A stretch of DNA of 64,000 nucleotides, from contig CM055092.1 in assembly GCA_029204225.1 (NCBI GenBank), forward strand, positions 16,919,921 through 16,983,920, read 5' to 3'. The DNA is from Diphasiastrum complanatum. Its lineage: Eukaryota > Streptophyta > Lycopodiopsida > Lycopodiales > Lycopodiaceae. Position numbers and translations under genes: made by a program. Shown piece by piece: positions 50,364-59,500 of the stretch. Position 1 is the stretch's first letter; every line of letters starts with the position of its first letter. Under the pieces are notes generated by a model. The model saw only the letters and a program-made list of their open reading frames with translations. It was not told the origin of the DNA and did not search any database.

Positions 50364-51905
50364 CTCATCCACAATATGAATTTTTAAATCATGAGCCACG
50401 ACATACGCGAATAACAAGTGAATTGATGTATGTTTGACTATTGGTGAGGAAGTATCAGTGTAGTTGATCCCATACTTATGTGAAAAACTTTTAGCAACCA
50501 ACCTTGCCTTGTATATGATGTTTTCTCCATCAGGACTTGTTTTAATCTTGTAGATCCACTTGCACTTTGGTTTTCTGCCATCAGGTATAGGTGCGAGTGT
50601 CCATACATTGTTCTTATACATGGATGACATTTTGTCCTCCATTGCCTGAATCTAGCGATTTTTATCTGGTCCATCAACAACTTTCTCAAATGTTTGAGGT
50701 TCGTCAAAGAAACCACAAAATTCGATGGCTGTATTAAAAACATCCTGGCCAAATCTCTCTGGTGGTTTTCATTGTCTGTCTAATTTTCTCACAAGTGATT
50801 TCGAGTTTGATTCTACAGGTTTTGAGTTCAATTCTGCAGGTTTCGAGTTCGATTCTGATTCGAGCTTTTCTGTTGGAATTCAAGCTGGTGATTCAACTCA
50901 ATCTTGACCTCTCTCTGAATTTGGTAACTCTCTTTCATCTTCTATTTGTTTTTCTACTGTTATCGTTGGTAGCTCATAATAATTTTTGAGAATTTCATAG
51001 CCGACTAGATCACTGCTCAAATCCTACCAAAAAATCTTGTTCTGTCTTTTCATCGAGTTTTTTCCTTAGCTTATCTGGTATGTGCATACACTACGCATCC
51101 AAATGTTCGAACATGTGCAAGATTTGGCTTCAACTTTCAACATATCTCATAAGGAGTTTTATCCAATATTTGAGATTTCAGAATACGATTCTGAAGATAA
51201 TTTGATGTAGCCATTGCTTCTGCCCACAACTGTTTCCGTGCTTTCGCTTGAGCCATCATACACCTTGCAGCTTCCATCAGTGTACAATTCCTTCGTTCAG
51301 CTATTCCATTGTCCATTGTGCTGAGTTGTGTAAGATGCAGTCTTGGTGTGCATAATACCTCGATCAGTATAGTAAGCTTTGAATTCATTGGAAATGTACT
51401 CACCTCCATGATCTGTGCAAATTTTCTTCAGCTTATTGCATCTGTCTACTTTTCAGCCCAATTTGTATACTCAATGAATTTCTCGAAATCTTTATATTTC
51501 GTACGAATAAAGTATACCATAGCGAACTTGCTAAAGTAATCAATAAATGTTATGAAGTACTTTGCCTCACCCAACGATAATACCCCGAATGATCCACAAA
51601 TATCTGAATGCACAATTTCAAGTACCTTAGTTGCTTTATAAACATCCTTTCTGAAAGGTGTTCTAGTCATCTTGCCTTTAAGATAGGATTCACAAGTAGC
51701 TCTAATATCTCTACTTTTGATTTCGACCGCTTGAATTCTCTGACTTTTGTTGGCTTGGTACAAGGCTTCCATGTTCATGTGACATAGCCTCTTGTGCCAC
51801 AGTACATCTATGGATTCCTGAGTATGATTGATTGTTTGATTCTTGTTCGAATATTCAGGTGATACAAATTTTCTTCTCTATTGCCTTTAGCAACCAGATT
51901 ATCGC
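50364..51905 (-). pseudogene. Ty1/copia integrase and RT N-terminal half (split element)
   Basis: From right to left: the protease-integrase link (GNREENLYHL), integrase finger (LWHKRLCHMN...CESYLKGKMT), core (VLEIVHSDICGSF, FITFIDYFSKFA), then after a frameshift DNGIAERRN and LWAEAMATSNYLQNR with TPYEIC. A stop-rich spacer (Ser/Glu/Asn-rich) follows. RT begins at about 50640 (NVWTLAPIPDGRKPKCKWIYKIK, YKARLVAKSFSHKYGINY) and reaches DLKIHIVDEKTA, where the deleted copia element interrupts it. It continues at 49308 and probably ends in the RNase H at 48.2-48.8 kb. Confidence 0.85.
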
Positions 51906-52881
51906 AAAATGAGCAGCTTCCACTTGCTTACTCTTCTCATCATAAGTGAGTCTCAAAGATTGTTGTCTTTCTCTTGATGTCCTCCTTGAATTTTTATTTG
52001 AAGTAGGTCCTTCAACATCAACATCCAAAGTAGCATCAATCTCATCATCAACATCAAGAATGTTAGATCCAATGTCCACACCACCACTTGAAGAAGGTTT
52101 TAGAGAACTTCCCTCATAAAAAATGACATCTCTTTCAATGAACACTTCCTTTATTGAAGGAATGTAAGCCTTGCTTACTTCACTATGGCCAACAAACACA
52201 CTTTTCTTTGAAGAAGGATCCTCATTGGTTCTATCATCAAGAGTGATGTTGGTATAGCAAATACATCCAAGAGTTTTGAAAAAGTTGACACTCAACCTTC
52301 TACCAAACAATACTTCAAAAGGGTTCCATCCATTGAAGCCTAAACTCCTCATTCGCCACAATCTCTTGCAGATCCACCATACTTGGCAAAGTCTTTTGAA
52401 TAGCAAAACTTTAAACAAGATTATCATGATCATCCAACAAGCCATTAAGAACAACTTGAACAAGTTCTATCTCCTTAATGCTCTCATGAATACATGCTAG
52501 CTCATCATTGAATGCTACCCTCAAGATAAAAGCACGAGCACTTTCATCTTTCTTTTGCATACTAGAAAAGATTTGTCTTCTTAGAGTTAGAACTCTAGAT
52601 TTATACTTGGACTCATAAAACTTCTATAAAGAATCCCAAGCCTCACTCGATGAAGTACACTTACCAACTTTCTTGAGAAGTTCATTTGTAACATTCATCT
52701 TGATGATGTGTAGAGCTTTCTTAGATCTCTTGTCATACCTTAATTGTTCTTGAGGTGCCAAAGATCTCTCCTCCACACCTACAACAATATCCATCAACTC
52801 ATTCATCTCCAATAAGGACTCCATCCTCACCTTCCAAGTAGAATAGTTGATTGAGGTAGGCCTATCATTGCCTTCCAGCAT
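51906..52881 (-). pseudogene. Copia deletion derivative: gag fused to integrase tail
   Basis: Gag starts at 52881 (MLEGNDRPTSINYSTWKVRM) and continues in shifting frames to about 52360 (LVQVVLNGL, IQKTLPSMVDLQ). It then passes directly into the integrase C-terminal region (PFEVLFGRRLSVNFFKTLGC, VFIERDVIFYEGS) and ends with LRLTYDEKSKQV. Zinc knuckle, protease, integrase core and RT are absent. The gag resembles that of the element at 22.2-24.6 kb, so it is probably a derivative of that family. Confidence 0.8.
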
Positions 52882-52902
52882 TTAAGCTACTTGAGGTTGC
52901 CA

Positions 52903-53203
52903 TGTTGCAATGATCTAATCTTCCCTTTGAACCTATTCCAATGCACATAGCATTCTCTTGAAAATCAACAAATGAAACTCAAGAAGAAATCACAAAGATT
53001 TGGAAACACTCTAGCCTCTCTTTTTTCTCTCTTCTACCGATTTCTAGCACCTAGAATTTTGATTTCTTGATCACACTGAGATCTAAACACAATATAGTAA
53101 ACTTTTGTTAAAATCTAAGATAGAAACTATCTCTAAGTTGAGATTTCACTTTGGCCTCCAAAAATGCCAAATAAAATGTTGAGACTAGTTGACAATTTTC
53201 ACA
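52903..53203 (-). repeat. LTR of the copia deletion derivative
   Basis: TG...CA bounded, about 301 bp. The minus-strand start TGTGAAAATTGTCAACTAG matches the LTR start at 18460. A decayed PBS (TGGCAACCTC) adjoins the left edge. Confidence 0.6.
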
Positions 53204-53640
53204 ATCATTAGGGGATATCAGAACTCAAAATGGGCCCTTTGTCAAGATGCTGTTTTTGACTTTGCACGCTTTCAATGCTTATGTGTCCCAATGAATGGTG
53301 TCCATCTGTGACGAACTGTAACAGTGATTGACGGATGGAAATTGTATTTAACTTTCCTGGCCAAATTTTTGTGATTTTCAAATATCCCGCCGGGTAGAAC
53401 AAACAATTGTGATTGGACCATAGTTATTGCCCGAATACTCTTATGCTGCCCGTCATTGTTCACTTGAGGTTAATTTGACGTCAATAGCTATAAACTGTGG
53501 TTAACTAATCCTTGTAGTTACGGAACTTCTTGTCATCCATAGGTATACCTCTCATTTTCTTCATTCTATCTTTCATTTTCTTGTCATTCTTAGGTTTACC
53601 TCGCAATCTCTACATTCTCTCCAATCTCAGCTTGCGTACT
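53204..53640. other. Flank between the copia LTR and the unusual gene block
   Basis: No coding feature recognised. Base composition changes here to the AT-rich character of the next 7.5 kb. Confidence 0.4.
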
Positions 53641-53652
53641 CGTATTTTCGGC

Positions 53653-55045
53653 TAATGGCTACATATAATCGGAGACCAAGAGGAACCATTGATGCAATCA
53701 ATATTTGAAATGAAAAAAATGCAGAAGATCAATGGATACCAGAAATATATTGAAAATATCAATGGATCTTGATGCATCTCTCTGCAAAAGACTCATTCCG
53801 AAAAAGAAAAAGATCAGATAACATATATAGAAGCTCTTGGAAAGGCAGGATAATGGATTTTAAAGTAACACATGCCGGTCAATTTCTATCACGAAAGTTT
53901 TAGTTCAACTGTTTATCTTCACAATGAGCTCAACATTCATGATCTGAATCCAAATGATAGAAGGAAATGCAATTGTAAGTTTTCAAATTCAATTTTTTTA
54001 GATTTAGCATTTTCTTTAAATTTTATTTTTCTTGAGATGTTTTTGTTGGTTTTGCATATTTGTATCTATCAAATTTCTCTGAATAGCAATCAGTTAAATT
54101 GATTGTAGGAATAATCGATGTCATACATTCAGATATCAGTATTTTACAATATAAAGGCCGTTCTCCAAAATCACTTTTAGAGTCAGGAGTTCTTTTTTTT
54201 ATGATCACACCTAATTTCCTGATAAAAATGGTTTAGTTGATAGATTAGAGCCATATCCTCAACCAGATTTTTCGAGTGAGGAATGGATTTCTCCTGATGC
54301 AACAATTTCAGAAAGCTTTCGATCTAGACTATATATTGATATTCAGAGTATATTAAAATGTAGCACCGGATCAAAGAATAATGATTAAGTTGGTATCTAC
54401 CTTTTACTATTTTTGTTGATTTTTTTTCCAAATGCAATGTTTGGAGAACGAAAACAATGTTTATTTGTAAGGACTTGAGTCCTGATATAATCGCCGAGTT
54501 GTTGGATGATGGTTGGGATACAAAACAAAATTAGCAAGTTGAGTGCAGAGTATGTTACTCATCCATGACATTTAGATATCACATCGAAAAACAAATGTTC
54601 ACTTTGCTGCTGTATTATAGAAGATGGATTAAATGCAAAAATGTTTGAAAGCCACTTGATCAAGATTTTGGTATAAACCCTCAAGAGCAACTTCATATAA
54701 CAGTACAATGGTTGAGGTCGAGGAAGATTGGTGTCTCAACCACATTAGATCAAAACTAGACATGTTGCAATTCGATCTACCTCAGTATTTTCAATTTCGA
54801 TTGAATGGTGTAAAGGTAAGTTATGCCATATAAAAATATTCCTTTTTTTCTATTTCTAAGTGAATCAGTTTCATAAAATATATAATTGAAGCAATTTCTC
54901 TTGTGCAGGTAAGAGTAAGGCAGAAAGAGCATATAAAATGCAAAAAAAATTGGAACATCCATCGAAATTGAAGATCCATAGATTATGAACTATGGAATTT
55001 TGTATTATGTAATACAATTTTTTGTATACATCATTTTTGAAAATA
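53653..55045 (+). pseudogene. Unknown multi-exon gene(s), plus strand, degraded
   Basis: Possible exons: 53653-53971 (MATYNRRPRGTIDAI at the start; a second frame ends VYLHNELNIHDLNPNDRRKC at a GTAAGT donor). About 54109-54386 follows after a TAG acceptor (DISILQYKGRSPKSLLE; after a T-run indel, DRLEPYPQPDFSSEEWISPD). About 54445-54813 has MFICKDLSPDIIAELLDDGW and ECRVCYSS, then MVEVEEDWCLNHIRSKLDML ending at another GTAAGT. The last, 54910-55045, follows a GTGCAG acceptor. Stops are TGA, TAA and TAG, nearly all explicable as CGA, CAA or CAG changed by C to T. I recognise no domain. It may be one gene or two. The splice consensus suggests it was once a real spliced gene. Confidence 0.4.
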
Positions 55046-55230
55046 TATGAACCACTTTTTCTATGAGGCTCTTTCATTTCTATGATCTCCATTTCCATGG
55101 TGCAAAACACAATGTAATTCCAACTGGATAATATGAATTTTCTATAGCAAGATTCATTGTCTCCTATAGGAAATGCACTATCTCCATTGGGGAGATCTTT
55201 AGTCACTTGTTCAGATGATGATCTGATCAA
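54975..55230 (-). pseudogene. Paralogous fragment of the 55.5-kb exon
   Basis: Minus-strand KISPMEIVHFL and IENSYYPVG match KVSQMEIMHFM and IENSYPVAV in the exon at 55512-55685. A partial tandem duplicate with stops, overlapping the end of the plus-strand exons. Confidence 0.5.
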
Positions 55231-55511
55231 AGCTTTGCTGCAACAAATCTAAGTGAACTAATGTTGCATGTTTGGATTGGTTGTGGCAAAGGTTAGATCA
55301 GATCATCATTCTGAACTTATCCAAAAAAGACCATGGTAAAGGCAAGGCAAACCAAGGCAATGAAAAACAAACATGTCAAAAAACAGTAGAAATTGAAGAT
55401 GAATGAATCATAACTTGAATTGATAAGAGGAAAAATAACAAGTAAGAACAACCATAGAAAAACTGTAAGTATATTTCTATTAAAATTTGTTGTACATGTG
55501 TCTCATCCACA

Positions 55512-55926
55512 TCAAGTGAGATGAATATTTAAATCTATGATCTCTAAATCCATTTCTCCAGTTGGAAGTAGCTTGGGTGGAGAACACGCGGCCACTGCGA
55601 CTGGATATGAATTTTCGATCACAAGCTTTATGGTCTTCTGCATGAAGTGCATTATCTCCATTTGGGAGACCTTCGGGCATTTAAACTGAAAAAAAACATA
55701 AACGCAGTTAAATGTAATTAATCAAAGATCAATTAATAGGAGTTTGTATATAAAAAAAACAAAAACACAATTAAAAATAATTAATCGAATATTACCTCTT
55801 CCAGATTTGGAAGTCCATCTTGTAATGCAAGCCAATTAAAAAAGTGTTTGGCATTGCATACGGTATACCAACCACAGCTGACAGAATCAACTTGCTAGGA
55901 GGACTACAGAATCCAAATTTGAACAT
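55512..55926 (-). pseudogene. Unknown small two-exon gene with hairpin-array leader
   Basis: Exon 1 runs from the ATG at 55926 to 55796 (MFKFGFCSPPSKLILSAVVG...WKR) and ends at a GTAATA donor. Exon 2 is 55685-55512 after a TTTTTTCAG acceptor and encodes FKCPKVSQMEIMHFMQKTIK...LNIHLT, ending in TGA. The phases differ by one base, so one exon has an indel or the true border differs. About 100 residues, no known domain. Its leader carries the inverted motif pairs at 55932-56089, the first only five bases from the ATG. Confidence 0.45.
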
Positions 55927-55931
55927 TATGA

Positions 55932-56089
55932 GATATCAGATCAACGTGCAGGATGTAAGAATAAAATCTACAACAGAAACAAGAGCGCGTTGAACCGATA
56001 TCAAATTTTTTTTTATTGAATATCGGATCAGCACGCACATTGGAAACATAAACCAATCAATAACTACAAGGGCGCGTCGAACCGATATT
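55932..56089. promoter_or_regulatory. Inverted-motif array A (two pairs)
   Basis: Pair 1: 55932-55949 with 55985-56002; pair 2: 56021-56036 with 56072-56089. The right arms follow GCGCGYYGAACCGATAT and the left arms are its approximate reverse complement; spacers are 35 nt in both. It lies in the leader of the minus-strand gene at 55926. It could act as DNA (protein-binding dyads) or RNA (stem-loops). Confidence 0.75.
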
Positions 56090-56105
56090 GAAAAATTTAT
56101 ACCTC

Positions 56106-57595
56106 TACATTAACCATTTTCAGCTTCAACTATGCTTTTGCATTTGGTACTGGAAAGAGTTCCAGTATTTTCTGTATATGGGTCATGGAAATTTTGTGTG
56201 TATGTGTAATAGAGTTCATCTTCAAACAAACTGGATTACACACATCCTCATCATTGATGTACAGGACAACACATATAAGTTCCAATGATCACTGAAGTCT
56301 GAAAACAAGAAATTTATGAGTATCAATGTGAAATCAAAATTTATATGAAAAATTCAATAAAATAAAATTTGAAAAATAGACACTTACTTTGTTATGTATG
56401 GCAGCACGAGAATTGGAGTCCCCAGTCTAACGTATTGGAGCATATCTTCCTGCAAACTTCTGAAATCAGGGAAATCAAATGCTGCCATGAATTGAAGGGG
56501 AAACAAAGCAACATCTATAAACAATGGGGTCTGGAAGAACTCCATCCAGTACTGAATTGCCCCACCTCCTACATTGTCCGCTAGCATTTTATCCCTACTT
56601 TCTAATTCACCAGTATCTAAACTAGAAAGGGGGAGACCAGCATTGGTCTTCAACATCCTAAAACTGTATCGAGGACCTAAACTTTTAAGATATGTGTTTA
56701 ACAATTGGTCATACTGTACATATTGAGAACTATTTACAAAGGCAAGTGTAGGGGCTGACAGAAGTAACACTGATAAACCACATAAAGAATTGTCATTCAA
56801 GATTGATTCTACGTTTACACTAACAAAATCATCTAAATCACTTCCAACAACAGGAGGAGGGGAACTAATATTTATGGGTTTAGGAGGAGGAGGAAATTTA
56901 GGAGGTGGAGATTGGTTAGGAGAGGAAGATTTAGCAAGAGAAGTTAAAGATGGAGTGGAAGGAGAAGGAGACTTAGGAGGAGAATTAGGAGGAGAATGCC
57001 TAGAAGAACGAATAATATTCAGAGGAGATGGCTTGAAAAAATCCCTTGCTTTAGATGGAGGGTCGAGAGACCTCCTCTTCTTTGAAACACTCCCGTTCTG
57101 TATACGAATAACAAACCGGGTTGGTTGAGATTACTTTTATTTTCTCCTCTCTGAATCTTGTTTTGGAGGAAAGGAGGGAGCAGGTTTAAAATATTCAGCA
57201 AACTTGTCGTATGTGTCCCAAAGCCTGAACACAATATTGAAATCCTTGGGCATGATGGTCACCCTATTGGCATGGACAGCCGCAACAACAGTATCAGAAA
57301 AAAATTTCACCTAGAAATCCTCATACATTGTGTGCAGCACCTCAATTGCCGTTACCGTCCATCTCACATCTGTAGATAGACTTCTTGTCACCTGCCTGAT
57401 GGACCTCTGTATGTGAGATCTCGGAATCAGAAGATTAGTTGTCTTCTAAAGCTTTCGAATATCCTTGAGCTAGGGTGGGTTTCTTCTTATGCCCCTTGGC
57501 CTAGGAGGAGTTGGTGGTTGTGGATTTTCCTGACCCGCACCTGAAATTGGTATTCCACCTGAATGCCCTCGTGTTGTCTGCTTGGTCTGCGCCAT
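56106..57595 (-). pseudogene. Histone H3-like protein with long C-terminal extension
   Basis: ATG at 57595. The first residues MAQTKQTTRGHSGG mirror the H3 tail (K4 kept; K9 and S10 not). After about 40 residues and one frameshift near 57465 the H3 fold follows: LKDIRKL-stop-KTTNLLIPRSHIQRSI, STDVRWTVTAIEVLHTMYEDF, and AAVHANRVTIMPKD at 57242-57283, the H3 hallmark. The same frame then crosses two TAA codons near 57135 into a Pro/Ser-rich stretch (57070-56870) and an unknown region of about 140 residues (LLNTYLKSLGPRYSF, GGGAIQYWMEFFQTPLFID). It ends at a GTAAGT donor near 56391. A last exon (about 56307 to 56106) gives SLELICVVLYINDEDVCNP and KILELFPVPNAKA. Total about 460 codons against 136 for normal H3. 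Other frames over the Pro-rich part are shadows. Confidence 0.7.
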
Positions 57596-57605
57596 TATTG
57601 TGTAG

Positions 57606-57767
57606 TAGCGGATCAGCGCGCAATAATGTTGATTTCAAGATCAGACCTCAGGTCGGACGCGTCGAAGCGATACCTGAGCTAAACAATTCTGTTAGCTGGT
57701 AGCGGATGGGCGTGACCAAGTAGGAACATATTGAAGGAATTGTTTTCGAGTGCGCTGAATCGATATC
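57606..57767. promoter_or_regulatory. Inverted-motif array B (two pairs)
   Basis: Pair 1: 57606-57621 with 57656-57673; pair 2: 57699-57716 (weak arm) with 57751-57767 (TGCGCTGAATCGATATC). Spacers are 34 nt. It lies between the TATA box at 57815 and the H3-like ATG, ending ten bases from that ATG. Confidence 0.72.
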
Positions 57768-57814
57768 GTATGGATACAAATAGCTATAAGCAAAAAAAAT
57801 TCAGCGTCGTCGAT

Positions 57815-57826
57815 CAGTATATATAG
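57815..57826 (-). promoter_or_regulatory. TATA box of the H3-like gene
   Basis: Minus-strand CTATATATACTG about 220 bases upstream of the ATG, with array B in the leader between. Confidence 0.55.
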
Positions 57827-58128
57827 AGAAAATCTGAAATGATTGCAAATGTGGTGGTTTACAAACGTGGTGGCTCATATTATGATGATGATTACTCAGA
57901 GGCTTGTCAATCAAATCAATCTAAATATCCATCAGTCATCAAAATGATTAGTCCATATCGAATTAACCAGAACTAATTTCAAATAAAGTATGGTCACATC
58001 TACAATTAATCACACTTCTACCATTTAATACTGAAATTGACAACGTTAAGCTTTAAATATAAGACCTTTTTTATATCCAATAATTATAATTTTGGAAAAT
58101 TTCAAAGGCCAGATTTTCACCCAATAGC

Positions 58129-58403
58129 TAATCAACGTGCATATAAAGCATTTGACAACCATAGTATGTATTCTCGCGCGCTCATTTGATATTGGACGCA
58201 ATATGAATGATCAGAGCTTGATTCGATAGATTCTGCATAACTTTGGCCAGTATGAAGAGTCTTCTGAATCAAGCTTTGATCATGCATATAGGGTCCAATA
58301 GTTTTGAAAATTTCGATAATATTTTGATCCTGGAATAGCGATTCGACACGCGAAGTCCAAATGCAGCAAATACATCGTCTGCCAGGCGCGCTGATTTGAT
58401 ATC
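58129..58403. promoter_or_regulatory. Inverted-motif array C (two pairs), orphan
   Basis: Pair 1: 58129-58140 (short arm) with 58176-58193; pair 2: 58334-58351 with 58386-58403 (GCGCGCTGATTTGATATC). Spacers are 35 and 34 nt. No gene start follows directly on either strand, so it may be left from a deleted gene. Confidence 0.65.
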
Positions 58404-58792
58404 CCATACGCAGAAAAATCATACTGGAATGCATAATGAAAGACTTATGAAAATGTTCTGGATGAACATTATCTCAAAAGGAAAATTTTTGTCTTTACAG
58501 TGCTTAAATAGGGCGAGAGATTGTAATAATTCTCCTCGTTCACGTTTTTTTAATGATATCCATTAATCAATTGTTTATAATTTTTTTAATGATTATTCTA
58601 GGAGGCTAGTGATTGTCTATTTAATGTATTCTGGCGCAGGGCTAATGGTGATTCGTTGAATCTAGTACTAGACTAGTTAATGTATTTCGGCGTAGGTACA
58701 AATTAGTCTCATTCTGATTGGTGGATAAATATAGGTTGGAAATCACAATTCGTTATTTGACAAATGTATGGCTGCGATCAATAGGAATTGGC

Positions 58793-58800
58793 TATAAATA
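58793..58800 (+). promoter_or_regulatory. TATA box of the plus-strand gene at 59078
   Basis: TATAAATA about 280 bases before the ATG, with array D in the leader between, the same layout as the H3-like gene. Confidence 0.6.
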
Positions 58801-58879
58801 TGTGCACCACTTTCCATATTTCGATTCCGTAATCTTTTATTCTGAACTCTCTAGCCTTCTTGTTTTTCTTCATTCTCTC

Positions 58880-59068
58880 GATATCGAATCGACGCACGCC
58901 ATCCCTTGTTGTGCATGCTCGTATTCATTCAGGCGCGCTGAATCGATATCAGCCACTTCCGACCAGTGCTTTTCGAAAATTTCATTCTTGGCCTTACCAT
59001 ATCGGATCAGCGTGCACACTTTGCTCTATTCCTCTACCGATATTTATTAGATGCGTTGAACCGATATC
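58880..59068. promoter_or_regulatory. Inverted-motif array D (two pairs)
   Basis: Pair 1: 58880-58899 with 58933-58950 (GCGCGCTGAATCGATATC, spacer 33); pair 2: 58999-59015 with 59052-59068 (TGCGTTGAACCGATATC, spacer 36). It ends nine bases before the ATG at 59078. Confidence 0.78.
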
Positions 59069-59077
59069 AGATTCAAT

Positions 59078-59500
59078 ATGGCTAGTTCCTCCATGGCCTC
59101 AGATGACAAACTTATGGATTTTTTTAATACCAGTGACATTCCATCTGACAAATTAGAGTATTTTGCTAGTATTTTTTTTGCTCCCTTCGATATCGATAAG
59201 CTAGTTTATGAGAATTGTTATAATTTGATTTCTTATCTTAATAATTTTTCTCAGATTATTAGTACTCCTATCATGGATATAGATAATTTTTGTTTCGTTC
59301 ATATTCAGGACCTTGTACATTTCCAACCATCCTCTAAGCATAAACACAATAGAAAGTACTCTAACCTGCATGACCATTTCAAAAGAAATATATACTGTGA
59401 TATCCATAAAAGAATATGTCGTCTTCTAATCAAAGGAATGGCTTTTGTGTTCTACATATCTGTCTCACCCTCCAAATGTCTCTTTATAATCTCTCCATAG
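59078..59500 (+). CDS. Unknown acidic protein, 140 codons, hairpin-array leader
   Basis: An uninterrupted frame starting MASSSMASDDKLMDFFNTSD. It is acidic and aromatic at the N-terminus (FASIFFAPFDIDKLVYE), mixed in the middle, then basic (SSKHKHNRKYSNLHDHFKRN) and hydrophobic at the end. No family recognised. The start is supported by the TATA box at 58793 and array D just upstream, as in two other genes of this block. The last 15-20 codons overlap an exon of the minus-strand gene at 59452-61063, so the true 3' end may differ (read-through into the convergent gene, or an unseen splice). Unlike its neighbours it has no premature stop, so I keep it as a possible CDS. Confidence 0.45.
   Translation: MASSSMASDDKLMDFFNTSDIPSDKLEYFASIFFAPFDIDKLVYENCYNLISYLNNFSQIISTPIMDIDNFCFVHIQDLVHFQPSSKHKHNRKYSNLHDHFKRNIYCDIHKRICRLLIKGMAFVFYISVSPSKCLFIISP

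Noticed and set aside
56790-57128. Plus-strand Gly/Glu-rich frame
   Set aside because: It is the antisense of the Pro/Ser-rich part of the H3-like gene, which has the coherent frame, splice donor and start.
56106-57595. Centromeric histone CENH3
   Set aside because: The N-terminus keeps the canonical ARTKQT-like tail, whereas CENH3 tails diverge; the long C-terminal extension is also unknown in CENH3.
58132-58434. A 100-codon minus-strand frame
   Set aside because: It overlaps array C, has no start context or splice signals and no recognisable content.
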